Shown here one piece after another: positions 36,145-45,412 of a stretch of DNA of 64,000 nt. Location of the stretch: positions 186,001 through 250,000 of the forward strand of contig CAZMNY010000002.1 in the NCBI GenBank assembly GCA_964567745.1. The letters are read 5' to 3'. The notes below the pieces were generated by a model. It had not been told where the DNA came from, searched no databases, and saw only the letters and a list, made by a program, of their open reading frames with translations. The translations under genes and the position numbers were made by a program. Numbering within the stretch: the first letter of the stretch is position 1; each line of letters starts with the position of its first letter. Source of the stretch: CAZMNY01 sp964567745. Its GTDB lineage: Bacteria > Planctomycetota > Planctomycetia > Pirellulales > Pirellulaceae.

Positions 36145-37530
36145 TCATGTTTCGATTTCGAATCCGCGGCGTTGTTCGCGAGCGACCAGGGATTGAGCCA
36201 GCGCGTCGCCGAGGACAAGTTGTTTATTCGGGTCCCAATTGATCTTGCGGCCAACTCGGGCGGCAATGCCGGCGAGGTGACACGTCGTCAGAGCTCGGTG
36301 GTGGCTGAAGACATCCGAGATTGGCATTCGGCGAGTTACGGCCGAGTCAAAAAAGTTAGCGACGTGGCCGTTTAGCTCGCGGCCTCCGTAGATTTCTTGC
36401 AGAGCTCCATCCGGAAGCGGGCTCGTCGCCAGATCCTCGACAGGCTTGCCGACGAGCTTCCCGCGGTTGACGAAGATACGACCCTTGGTCCCTTCGAACA
36501 GAATGCCGTTGTCTCCGTCATGGCGAATCGTCAGTTCGACTCCGCCTTGATACGCAGCCTTTATGTTGAACCTGGTCGCCGTGTTGTAGCGGTCGGTCTT
36601 CGTCGGATACCCGCCTTTGAATGCAACGGGATGTTCGACCATGACAGGGTCTACCCAAATCGGACCGGTGTCCGTCTTATCCATGCCCCATGTTGCGATG
36701 TCAACGTGGTGGGCACCCCAGTCGGTCAACTTGCCGCCGGAATAATCGTACCACCATCGAAACTCATAATGAGTTCGGGACCAAGACTTGATGATGTTCG
36801 GCGCACCGGCCTTGTAGCGATAGTCAGTTGCGGGCGCTGGGCCCAGCCATTGGTTCCAGTCAAAATGCTTGGGCGGTTTCGCGACGGGTATCTCCGGACT
36901 CGTCGGCGCGCCACCGATCCGGCACTCCACTCGTCGCAGTTCGCCAAGTCGCCTGTCGCGGATCATCGCGATCGCTTTGACGAACCGCGACGAACTACGT
37001 TGCTGCGTGCCGACTTGAAACACCGCGCCTGTCTTCTTGCAAGCGTCACAGATCAGACGGCCCTCTTCAATCGTCAACGTCATCGGCTTCTCGCAATAGA
37101 CGTCCTTTCCGGACAGCATTGCCTCAATCGCAATTTTTGCGTGCCAATGATCCGGCGTACTGATATGCACGATGTCGATCTTCGGGTCGTCAATGATCCG
37201 CCGGTAGTCGCTGAAACCGTCAGGCGCTTTGCCGAGCCAGTCTTTGACGATTCCTTTGGCGCGCTCGAGTCGATTCGAGTCGACATCGCAGACGGAAGTA
37301 ATGTCGCCGAACCGCGGAAATTCCTTGCCGACTCCGTATCGACCATCGGGCAGATAGACACGCTTGTCCCAGCGAACACCACAGCCAATCACGCCGATTC
37401 GAGGCCGTGCGTTCGCGCTCTCAAACCCAAAGGCTCGAGGGACAATTCCATGGCCTAACGTCAATGCCCCGATGCCAAGTGAAGACTTGAGCAGGCTGCG
37501 GCGATTAAATTGTCGGTCTTTCGTTCGCAT
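36145..37530 (-). CDS. Tat-exported Gfo/Idh/MocA-family oxidoreductase
   Basis: The protein has 461 aa and a twin-arginine signal (FNRRSLLKSSLGIGALTLG). The Rossmann motif IGVIGCGVRWDKR follows, then YCEKPMTLTIEEG with the family EKP Lys, VGTQQRSSSRF and WWYDYSGGKLTDWGAHHVDIA. These match the planctomycete group of exported oxidoreductases, often found beside sulfatases. It differs clearly from the copy at 17.6 kb. The substrate is unknown; a desulfated sugar released by the neighbouring sulfatases is a reasonable guess. ATG 37530. The sulfatase gene lies directly downstream on the same strand. Confidence 0.91.
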   Translation of the reverse strand: MRTKDRQFNRRSLLKSSLGIGALTLGHGIVPRAFGFESANARPRIGVIGCGVRWDKRVYLPDGRYGVGKEFPRFGDITSVCDVDSNRLERAKGIVKDWLGKAPDGFSDYRRIIDDPKIDIVHISTPDHWHAKIAIEAMLSGKDVYCEKPMTLTIEEGRLICDACKKTGAVFQVGTQQRSSSRFVKAIAMIRDRRLGELRRVECRIGGAPTSPEIPVAKPPKHFDWNQWLGPAPATDYRYKAGAPNIIKSWSRTHYEFRWWYDYSGGKLTDWGAHHVDIATWGMDKTDTGPIWVDPVMVEHPVAFKGGYPTKTDRYNTATRFNIKAAYQGGVELTIRHDGDNGILFEGTKGRIFVNRGKLVGKPVEDLATSPLPDGALQEIYGGRELNGHVANFFDSAVTRRMPISDVFSHHRALTTCHLAGIAARVGRKINWDPNKQLVLGDALAQSLVAREQRRGFEIET

Positions 37531-37800
37531 GCAAATTCCAATTCCCTAAACACGTACCGATATCAACCGCCACCAAGCGATTTGCAGAACGCGATTTAGA
37601 CAACTTAACGTAACCGAACGCAACTTGCTTTGTGACCGAATCGTGATGTCGCGACAATTTTGCCGCGTGGTAGCCGAAGAAACCGTTTCTGCCCTAAACT
37701 GTCTGCATGGTGGAATGTCATTTTTCCGCCATATGGTTCCTTCGAAATCAAAAACACATCGACGACCGTCTCCGCCGAATCAGAACGGACAAGACTCAAC

Positions 37801-38172
37801 ATGGTTACCGCTAAGAACGTCTTGGGAACAGATCTTCAGACATGCAGCCTCTCGCCTCGAACGGGATTTTACCGCGACGGTTGCTGCAACACGGGTCCGG
37901 ATGATCATGGTCTCCACCTGGTCTGTATTGAAGCGACCGATGAATTTCTCGCCTTCTCCGCTGAGGTCGGCAACGATCTCAGCACTCCGATTCCCGAATA
38001 CGCTTTCCCTGGCGTGCGGGCCGGCGACCGATGGTGTCTGTGCGTGCAGCGGTGGAAGCAAGCCTTAGAGGCCGGGATGGCGCCGCCAATCGTTTTAGAA
38101 GCAACCCATATGTCCGCTGTCGAATTCGTCGACCTTGAAGATCTTAAGAAACACGCAGTCGCCGTTGAATAG
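37801..38172 (+). CDS. DUF2237 family protein
   Basis: This small cytoplasmic protein of 123 aa is dense in cysteine and conserved. The family core is GFYRDGCCNTGPDDHGLHLVC, LSTPIPEYAFPGVRAGDRWCLC and PPIVLEATHMSAVEFV. The ATG at 37801 gives MVTAKNVLGTDL, matching the usual family start; the longer frame upstream is not protein-like. No function is established for the family that I know of. The Cys-Cys and CLC pairs hint at metal binding or redox chemistry. It stands between the exported oxidoreductase (divergent) and the next sulfatase. Confidence 0.88.
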   Translation: MVTAKNVLGTDLQTCSLSPRTGFYRDGCCNTGPDDHGLHLVCIEATDEFLAFSAEVGNDLSTPIPEYAFPGVRAGDRWCLCVQRWKQALEAGMAPPIVLEATHMSAVEFVDLEDLKKHAVAVE

Positions 38173-38285
38173 TCGATTCGCAATGTACTGGCGGCCGATC
38201 GAGACAGCCCCGGTCGAGCCATCGCAGATGGAACATTCGGAACGTGGGTCGAGTGAACACACCGCGAAGACTGAGCTACAAAACT

Positions 38286-40544
38286 ATGAACCGATATCTG
38301 ATTGCTCTCGGCCTGCTCCTTGGTTTATTCATGGGAAGGGAGGTCGCCGGCAAAGAGCCTCCTCGCCCTAACATCCTCTACTTCTACGTCGACGACATGG
38401 GCTGGGGATCCATCGGACCTAATGGACAGGCCGCTCGCCGAACCAACAATCAAGCGTTTGTGCAAACGCCGAATCTCGATCGACTCGCCGCGCGAGGCGT
38501 CAATTTCACTCGCGGCTACGGCTGCCACGTCTGCTCGCCGGCTCGCTCCTCCCAGCAATCGGGCTTCCACCAAGGACACACCTATGCGGATCGCAATGAC
38601 CCAAACAACGCCAAGAAGGCGATGCGAGCCGACGACGTGTTGATCGGCGACGCACTCTCAGCCGCCGGGTACGTGACCGGCTACTGGGGTAAATGGGGAT
38701 ACGGCGGATCGAAGGACCGAAACAGCCCTGTCATTGAGAACGTCCAAACACTGCCTACGTCGCACGGGTACCAACACGTGCTTGCCGAGCTCCATCACGT
38801 GCGAGCCCACACGTTCTTTCAGCCCACGCTTTGGCGAGCACCGGCAGCGCGTGATGCGGTCGGCGGTCTTGAACTCGTCCCCAATTCGCTTGCGCGAGTC
38901 CAGAACAATAAGGCCTATCCAGCGACTCCGGCATTCCAGAATCACTCGGACTATCCCGCCACGGCATATTGCGACGACACCTATGCCTTCGCCGCACTCG
39001 ATTTTGTGCGTGAGCAAGGGCAGAACTACAACGCGTCAGGGCAGCCTTTTTTCGGTTTGCTGGCTGTGCAGATCCCCCATGCACCCTTTGGTGAAATTGT
39101 ATCATTGCCAAACTGGGATCGAGCTTACGCCAACGCGCCTCAATTCGCCTCATTGGCCAATCAAACGCGACAATGGGCCGCCATGGTGACTCGAATCGAC
39201 GCCCACTTCGGCAATATCCTGGCCGCGCTCGACGACCCCAATAACGACGGCGACAATTCAGACTCGATCGCCGACAACACTCTGGTGGTCTTCCAATCCG
39301 ACAATGGCGGCCCTGGCGGAAGGAACAACATCGAGCTCGATGCCAATGGCGGTTTGAGCGGAACCAAAGGGAAGATTCAAGAAGGCGGTATCCGAGTGCC
39401 GCTGGTGATGCGATGGCCCGCGACGATCAAGACGGGTACGAAACTCAAAGCGGGCGCCAATTGCGAAATGGTTGTCGACGTGACCGACCTTCTGCCCACC
39501 TTCTGCGAACTCGCGGGCGCACCTACGCCGCTGGGAGTCGACGGCGTGTCGATCGCGCCCACGCTTCTCGGCAAGGGGAATCAGCGCCGCCGAGAATTCA
39601 TCATCCATGAGGCTGGAAACGGACAATCGATCGTTCGCGGAAACCATAAGCTTGTCAGGTCGAGAAGAACGGGGCTGTCGCTTTATGATCTCGCGGCGGA
39701 TCGCGCGGAAAAGCACAACATCGCGGCCGAACATCCCAAGCTTGTCAAGGAACTGGAGACGCTTCTATTAGGCGAACGTGTCGCGGAACCAAAGGGCTTC
39801 GCAAACACGTATCATCGATGGACTGGCAAAGACGGCGCCAAGACTTCAAGTCGAGACAATTGGTCCGACTACAAGTACTCGAACGCGAGCGTCATCTACT
39901 TGGAAGACAACGGACCGCCTCGACTCTCTTGGATTGCGAGCATCGTCAATTCGAAGGGCCGCCCTAATGTCGCGATCGCAGACCGCGATCTCGAGGTTCT
40001 CGGGCTGGAAGTACGCGGCAACGCGAAGAAACATGTCGGCCAAGTTCTCCGTCTCGGACCGGGCGTCAACCTCACCGGCCGAAACGAGATCAGACTCGGC
40101 TCGCACTCGACGCTCGCGATTGATCGAGGCCAGATTAATACGCTCCGTTGGATCGACATCCTCCCAAACGCCAAACTCAGCGGACGAGGCGACATTCGCG
40201 GCGACGTCTACAACCAAGGCGAGGTCTCGATCCAGGGCGAAGACCAAGCGAGACTCGAAGTGAACGGCCGCTTCGATCAAACCGCCGGAGCAGTCCTCAA
40301 ACTAGTGTTGAACCGGAACGAAAACGCCCCGCTCGATATCGACGGCGAGGCGAGACTTGCGGGCCAACTTGATGTCGTCACGCGGGAAGGGTTTAAGCCG
40401 GTAAGCGGAAAGTCCTATACCATCGTTCGCGCGAATCGAGTCGTGGGACGGTTTGCCGGCCCGCGAGATATGCTCGTGGCCAACGACGGATCCCGCTTCA
40501 CCATCCGATATTCGAGCACGGCTGTGACCCTCGTCGCCGAGTAG
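38286..40544 (+). CDS. Secreted sulfatase with a C-terminal beta-solenoid-like domain
   Basis: The protein has 752 aa. After a signal peptide (LIALGLLLGLFMGREVAG) come NILYFYVDDMGWGSIG and the FGly motif CHVCSPARSSQQSGFHQG with Cys83. The residues after CSPAR (SSQQSG) depart from the usual L-T-G-R, which may matter for recognition or activity. FQSDNGGPGGR and GTKGKIQEGGIRVPL are typical. After about residue 525 a second part reads NLTGRNEIRLGSHSTLAIDRG then LSGRGDIRGDVYNQGEVSIQG, ending FTIRYSSTAVTLVAE. This resembles autotransporter-associated or beta-helix repeats found in planctomycete surface proteins and could anchor the enzyme. ATG 38286 was chosen for the signal peptide. Confidence 0.86.
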   Translation: MNRYLIALGLLLGLFMGREVAGKEPPRPNILYFYVDDMGWGSIGPNGQAARRTNNQAFVQTPNLDRLAARGVNFTRGYGCHVCSPARSSQQSGFHQGHTYADRNDPNNAKKAMRADDVLIGDALSAAGYVTGYWGKWGYGGSKDRNSPVIENVQTLPTSHGYQHVLAELHHVRAHTFFQPTLWRAPAARDAVGGLELVPNSLARVQNNKAYPATPAFQNHSDYPATAYCDDTYAFAALDFVREQGQNYNASGQPFFGLLAVQIPHAPFGEIVSLPNWDRAYANAPQFASLANQTRQWAAMVTRIDAHFGNILAALDDPNNDGDNSDSIADNTLVVFQSDNGGPGGRNNIELDANGGLSGTKGKIQEGGIRVPLVMRWPATIKTGTKLKAGANCEMVVDVTDLLPTFCELAGAPTPLGVDGVSIAPTLLGKGNQRRREFIIHEAGNGQSIVRGNHKLVRSRRTGLSLYDLAADRAEKHNIAAEHPKLVKELETLLLGERVAEPKGFANTYHRWTGKDGAKTSSRDNWSDYKYSNASVIYLEDNGPPRLSWIASIVNSKGRPNVAIADRDLEVLGLEVRGNAKKHVGQVLRLGPGVNLTGRNEIRLGSHSTLAIDRGQINTLRWIDILPNAKLSGRGDIRGDVYNQGEVSIQGEDQARLEVNGRFDQTAGAVLKLVLNRNENAPLDIDGEARLAGQLDVVTREGFKPVSGKSYTIVRANRVVGRFAGPRDMLVANDGSRFTIRYSSTAVTLVAE

Positions 40545-40818
40545 AAACAGCGGCGCAAGCACATTCGCTCGACAAACAGGAAGATAACGCGGAACGGAAG
40601 AAATCCTTGGGCGTTGCCCGTAGGCTACGTTGAGGTCGGCCGCCCGGCCAACAGTTGCGCGGGGCGATGCGGATGGTCTCGGGAGGCGTTGAGAGCTCGT
40701 CCGAGTCTTGTATCGGCCATCACGAGGATGCGAGTTGTTTCCCATCACCACGCGCGATGTCGCCGATGTTTCATAGTTTTGCCGCCGTGGATCAAGTACA
40801 CAATCGGAGATTTTTCCC

Positions 40819-42552
40819 ATGTCGCGTCGCTTTGCGCCGACTCTCATGCTGGCCTTCGTCTTCTTCGGCGCGACGGCGACCGCGCGGGCCGAATCCGCCA
40901 ATCGACCCAACGTGTTGTTCATCTCAGTTGACGATCTCAATGACTGGATCGGTTGCCTGGGCGGTCACCCACAGGCCAAGACGCCGAATATCGACCGGCT
41001 GGCCTCGAGCGGCGTACTGTTCACCAACGCTCATTGCTCTGCGCCGGCGTGCAATCCATCCCGCACGGCGATCATGACGGGCGTCTCGCCTCACAAATCG
41101 GGGCTCTATGACAACCGACAAAAAATGCGTGAGCTGTTGCCTCGCGCGGAACTCATGCCGAAGTATTTCTCCCGACACGGTTATTGGTCTGCCGGCTCGG
41201 GAAAGATCTTGCATTACTTCATTGATGCTCAGTCATGGGACGAGTACTACCCGCCCAAGAAGACCGAGAACCCTTTCCCTCGAACTTTGTATCCGGAGAA
41301 GCGTCCAGTTAATCTTCCCGTCGGTGGTCCCTGGCAATACGTCGAAACCGATTGGGCGGCGCTCGACGCGACGGACGAAGAGTTTGGAGGCGATTGGCTC
41401 GTTTCAAAGTGGATTGGGGAACAGCTAGCCAAAAAGCACAAACGGCCTTTCTTTCTCGCCTGCGGAATCTATCGGCCGCACGAGCCTTGGTTCGTGCCGA
41501 AGAAGTATTACGATCTGTTTCCAATCGAACAGATCCAACTGCCTCCTGGATACAAAGAAGACGACCTGGACGATCTGCCGCCCGCCGGCAAGAGACGCGG
41601 CCCGAATCGGTACTTCCCGCACATCCGCAAACACGGCCAGTGGAAACAAGGCATCCAAGGCTATCTCGCCTCGATCGCATTTGCCGACGCGATGGTAGGT
41701 CGAGTCATCAACGCGCTGGAGCAAGGGCCGAACGCCGACAATACGATTGTCGTGTTGTGGAGCGACCACGGCTGGCACCTGGGCGAGAAGCAACACTGGC
41801 AGAAATTCACCGGATGGCGCGTCTGCACTCGCGTGCCGATGATTGTGCGCGCGCCGGCGGGCACGCACGGGCTCAAACGCGGCACAAAAGCTGGCAGCGT
41901 TTGCTCTCGCCCAGTCAACCTGCTCAGCCTGTACTCCACGCTAACCGAGCTCGCAGGTCTGCCCGCCAAGGATGGAATTGATGGGCCGAGCGTCGTGCCG
42001 CTGCTCAAGGACCCGAAGAGTGAATGGCCGCACCCATCTGTCACTTTCCTGAGCGATGCCGGAAGTTACGGCTTGAGCACGGAACGCTGGCACCTGATCC
42101 ACTATGCCAATGGGGACGAGGAGCTCTACGAGAGCGGCAAAGATCGGTACGAATGGAAGAACCTGGCGGGCGACCCGGAGCATCAATCGCGGCTGTCGGA
42201 TCTCCGATCGCAGGCCCCGAACAAGTTCGCCCCGAAGATTGCCGCGAGCGTCGGTTCTCTCACCGCGCTCAGATGGAATGCCGCCAGCGATGGCGATGCT
42301 CCTGCGTCACGCCCGGATGGAGATGCCTTCGACGTCTATTTTATCAATCAAACGCAAAACCCCGTAAAGCTGTTTTGGATTGACCGACAAGGACAGAAGA
42401 AACCGTACGGCGAGATCGAATCGAAGAAGCGACGGCGTCAGCGAACTCGACCTGGAGCCGTGTGGCTCATTGCCGATGAAGCAGACAAACCGCTCGGCCA
42501 CTTCGTCGTCGGGGACCGAACAGCGAAGGCGATTATCGCCGCAGACGATTAG
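40819..42552 (+). CDS. Secreted sulfatase (iduronate-2-sulfatase-like) with a C-terminal VHL-like beta domain
   Basis: The protein has 577 aa. A signal peptide (LMLAFVFFGATATARA) is followed by VLFISVDDLNDWIGCLGGH, as in iduronate-2-sulfatases, and the FGly motif PACNPSRTAIMTGVSPHKSG with Cys78. GIYRPHEPWFVPKKY and WSDHGWHLGEKQHWQK are family marks. After the sulfatase domain, residues 502-577 read FDVYFINQTQNPVKLFWIDR, PYGEI and GAVWLIADE, matching the beta domain of the von Hippel-Lindau protein (human VIFCNRS..VVLPVWLNFDG..PYPTL..GHLWLFRD). The VHL alpha domain is absent. The ATG is preceded by GGAGA. It is in a row with two other plus-strand sulfatases. Confidence 0.9.
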   Translation: MSRRFAPTLMLAFVFFGATATARAESANRPNVLFISVDDLNDWIGCLGGHPQAKTPNIDRLASSGVLFTNAHCSAPACNPSRTAIMTGVSPHKSGLYDNRQKMRELLPRAELMPKYFSRHGYWSAGSGKILHYFIDAQSWDEYYPPKKTENPFPRTLYPEKRPVNLPVGGPWQYVETDWAALDATDEEFGGDWLVSKWIGEQLAKKHKRPFFLACGIYRPHEPWFVPKKYYDLFPIEQIQLPPGYKEDDLDDLPPAGKRRGPNRYFPHIRKHGQWKQGIQGYLASIAFADAMVGRVINALEQGPNADNTIVVLWSDHGWHLGEKQHWQKFTGWRVCTRVPMIVRAPAGTHGLKRGTKAGSVCSRPVNLLSLYSTLTELAGLPAKDGIDGPSVVPLLKDPKSEWPHPSVTFLSDAGSYGLSTERWHLIHYANGDEELYESGKDRYEWKNLAGDPEHQSRLSDLRSQAPNKFAPKIAASVGSLTALRWNAASDGDAPASRPDGDAFDVYFINQTQNPVKLFWIDRQGQKKPYGEIESKKRRRQRTRPGAVWLIADEADKPLGHFVVGDRTAKAIIAADD

Positions 42553-42777
42553 GCGACATCTTCTAGGTACGTGAAGGCAGTCTCGCCCTTGAGCAGTTCG
42601 ACGGCGACGATTGACTCTGAAATTCGCGTCAAACACAATGAGTCCGTTTTGGTATTGCGACTTGCGCCTCGTTGGACCGCGCGGCTCGCAGCGGCGATTG
42701 GACCCACTGCCGCCTAAACAAATGTGGCTCGGTCAATGGCGCCATGAAGACGCATTCAAGAATGAGGTTTATCTGTA

Positions 42778-44223
42778 ATGAAGTTGTTTGTCACGACGCC
42801 GGGCGTTCGCGATCGAATGTCTTCGGTTCGCAGCACGACTCGACCGTTATCCCTGGCTGCCTTGGTGATTGCCGGCATCTTTTCGCAGTTGGCTCTTCTA
42901 CAAACCACGGTTTCGGCCGATTCCGCAGAGCGACCTAACATTGTCGTGATCTTGGCGGATGATCTTGGCTACGGTGATTTGAGTTGTTACGGCGCGGAGG
43001 ATTTGCGTTCGCCCAACATTGATCGACTCGTCGCAAGCGGAATGCATATTAATCAATTCTATGCGAATTGCCCTGTTTGCTCACCAACACGAGCTGCGTT
43101 GTTGACTGGGCGATATCAAGAGTTAGTCGGAGTGCCCGGCGTCATTCGGACTCACGCCGATAACAACTGGGGCGACCTCGCCAATGACGCCGTCTTGCTT
43201 CCGGAATTGCTCAGCAGAGCCGGTTATCGAACAGCCATCGTGGGCAAATGGCACTTGGGGCTCGAAGCGCCCGATCGGCCCAATGATCGCGGCTTTGACT
43301 TCTTCCATGGGTTTCTAGGCGACATGATGGATGACTATTACAAACACCGTCGCCACAAGATCAATTACATGCGGCGGAATCGCGATGAGATCGATCCGCC
43401 GGGCCATGCGACTGATTTGTTTAGTCAATGGTCGATCGACTACATTCGCCAGCAAGCAAAATCCAACGATGGCAAACCGTTCTTTCTCTACCTGGCCTAC
43501 AACGCGCCGCACACGCCGATCCAGCCGCCTCAAGACTGGCTGCAAAAGGTGCAACAGCGCGAACCGAAAGCGTCATTGGTGAGATCGAAACTGGTCGCTT
43601 TGATCGAGCACATGGACGACGGAATCGGCGGAGTGCTCAAGGCGCTTGAAGAAACAGAACTCGCCCAAAACACGATCGTTATTTTCACCTCGGACAACGG
43701 CGGTCAAATCTCGGTTGGAGCTAACAACGGCGGCTTGCGGGATGGCAAGCAGAGTATGTACGAGGGCGGGCTTAAAGCTCCGTTTTGCGCGTCATGGCCT
43801 GGACATATTGAGACCAACACGCGTTCGAGCGGCACGGCCATTACGATGGACATTTTTCCTACGGTTTGTGAATTCGCGGGCGTCGATTTCAGCCATAAGA
43901 TCGACGGGATCAGCATGGCCAAGGTGCTGACCGGGAAGAACGACACCTTGCCCCAACGCGATCTCTTTTTTCATCGAAGAGAGGGCGGTGACCGCTATGG
44001 CGGTCAAACCATCAATGCGATTCGCCGCGGGCCATGGAAGCTGCTGCAGAATAGCCCGTTCGCTCCACTGGAACTGTACAATCTTGACGACGATCCGACG
44101 GAGTCAAAGGACTTGAGCAAGTCGAATCGCAAAAAGTTTCGCGAGCTCTCGGCAGCATTGCGAGTTCAGATTCAGCGAGGCGGCGCCGTACCTTGGCAGC
44201 GACCCGAGCGGCGCGACCCCTAG
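42778..44223 (+). CDS. Secreted sulfatase (N-acetylgalactosamine-6-sulfatase/arylsulfatase A-like)
   Basis: The protein has 481 aa. A long N-terminus ends in a hydrophobic signal (LSLAALVIAGIFSQLALLQTTVSA). NIVVILADDLGYGDLSCYGA and the FGly motif NCPVCSPTRAALLTGRYQE with Cys101 follow, then TAIVGKWHLG, LYLAYNAPHTPIQPP, IVIFTSDNGGQ and GLKAPFCASWPGHI. This is the canonical arylsulfatase A-like type. ATG 42778 has GAGG about ten bases upstream; the internal ATG at 42814 would give a shorter signal peptide. It converges on rsgA with about 23 bp between. The substrate is unknown, but the row of sulfatases suggests stepwise desulfation of a complex glycan. Confidence 0.92.
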   Translation: MKLFVTTPGVRDRMSSVRSTTRPLSLAALVIAGIFSQLALLQTTVSADSAERPNIVVILADDLGYGDLSCYGAEDLRSPNIDRLVASGMHINQFYANCPVCSPTRAALLTGRYQELVGVPGVIRTHADNNWGDLANDAVLLPELLSRAGYRTAIVGKWHLGLEAPDRPNDRGFDFFHGFLGDMMDDYYKHRRHKINYMRRNRDEIDPPGHATDLFSQWSIDYIRQQAKSNDGKPFFLYLAYNAPHTPIQPPQDWLQKVQQREPKASLVRSKLVALIEHMDDGIGGVLKALEETELAQNTIVIFTSDNGGQISVGANNGGLRDGKQSMYEGGLKAPFCASWPGHIETNTRSSGTAITMDIFPTVCEFAGVDFSHKIDGISMAKVLTGKNDTLPQRDLFFHRREGGDRYGGQTINAIRRGPWKLLQNSPFAPLELYNLDDDPTESKDLSKSNRKKFRELSAALRVQIQRGGAVPWQRPERRDP

Positions 44224-44246
44224 TCGGCTCAGTCGAGTACGTCGGA

Positions 44247-45392
44247 CTAGTCGAATTCGTCGCCGACGAACAGTTTCACGTAGCTCTCATATCGCCGAGC
44301 GTCGAGCCTGGCATCGGCGACCGCGTCTTTGACTGTGCAATCGTCCTCATGCGTGTGAGTGCAGTCGGGGTAGCGACAGCGGCTCACGTACGGGCGAATG
44401 TCGCGAAAGAAACCGGCTACCTCCTCGGGAATGACGTCCCACAACTGAAACTGCCGCACTCCCGGCGTGTCGACAACAAATCCGCCGCCGTAGATTGGGA
44501 TGAGACGCGATGTCGTCGTGGTGTGCCGCCCCTTTTGATTTTCGGCACTGACGGCGTTGACTTTCAGATGAAGTCCTTCATCGACCGCGTTGAGCAGAGA
44601 GGATTTCCCGACTCCGCTCTGCCCCGCCACGACACTCTGTTTCCCCGAGACAATTCGACGAAGCCGGTCGATGCCGAAGCCGGTTTCGGCCGAAGCAAGG
44701 AGGACGGTGTACCCCATTTGAGCAAAGACGCCAACGGTCGGCTGCAGGTCGGCAAGACTGACCAAGTCGACCTTGTTGATGACAACAATTGGCCTAATCT
44801 CGGACTTATCGGCGGTGATGAGAAACCGATCGATTAGGTTCGGCTTCAAGTACGGTTCGGCAGCGCTGGCGATGATTAGCAACTGATCAACATTGGCGAC
44901 CATGACATGCTGACGCCCTTTGCTTGTCCTGCTGATCACGCCATGCCGCGGCTCAACTCGCTCGATAACCGCCAGTCCATCGTCATCGGGCTGGACATAA
45001 ACCAAATCGCCGGCGGCGACGACATTGCGTTGGTCGGTCGCCAAGTTCTTGAGTAGTCCGCGAACCGCGCAGCGATATTCGCGACCATCGTCGCCGAGAA
45101 CTTGAGACGCGAGACCGTGAACGCTGAGCACTCGGCCGCGCACGCAAGTTTCCAAATCGATATCGAGCTGGATTTGCAATCCGGTCTCGTCGCTCTCAAC
45201 GGACTCGCCGATAATCGTTCGCTTGCGAGTCAGTCGTCCTTTTCCGCTGTAGCGTTCGCCGCGTTCGTAATCGTCATCGTTAAATTCCGTCGACTGGAAT
45301 TCACGCGTTATGTCTTTGCTACGGACTCGCGAGTCGTGATTCTTGCGAAACTCCGTGCGAATCTTCGAGCGGTTTTTCTTCCCTTTCGCCAA
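44247..45392 (-). CDS. rsgA: Ribosome small-subunit-dependent GTPase RsgA
   Basis: RsgA helps late 30S maturation. The protein (381 aa) has an N-terminal OB-like domain, the circularly permuted GTPase order NKVDL (G4) before GQSGVGKSSLLNAV (G1, near residue 254) and DTPGVR (G3), and a zinc region CRYPDCTHTHEDDC. A basic N-terminal extension of about 60 residues (MAKGKKNRSKIRTEFRKNH) could bind rRNA. The start appears to be TTG (45392) with GGAG upstream. It lies 20 bp after the ftsH stop on the same strand and is probably co-transcribed. Confidence 0.94.
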   Translation of the reverse strand: MAKGKKNRSKIRTEFRKNHDSRVRSKDITREFQSTEFNDDDYERGERYSGKGRLTRKRTIIGESVESDETGLQIQLDIDLETCVRGRVLSVHGLASQVLGDDGREYRCAVRGLLKNLATDQRNVVAAGDLVYVQPDDDGLAVIERVEPRHGVISRTSKGRQHVMVANVDQLLIIASAAEPYLKPNLIDRFLITADKSEIRPIVVINKVDLVSLADLQPTVGVFAQMGYTVLLASAETGFGIDRLRRIVSGKQSVVAGQSGVGKSSLLNAVDEGLHLKVNAVSAENQKGRHTTTTSRLIPIYGGGFVVDTPGVRQFQLWDVIPEEVAGFFRDIRPYVSRCRYPDCTHTHEDDCTVKDAVADARLDARRYESYVKLFVGDEFD

Positions 45393-45412
45393 TGACTTCT
45401 CCGTCGCGAAAG

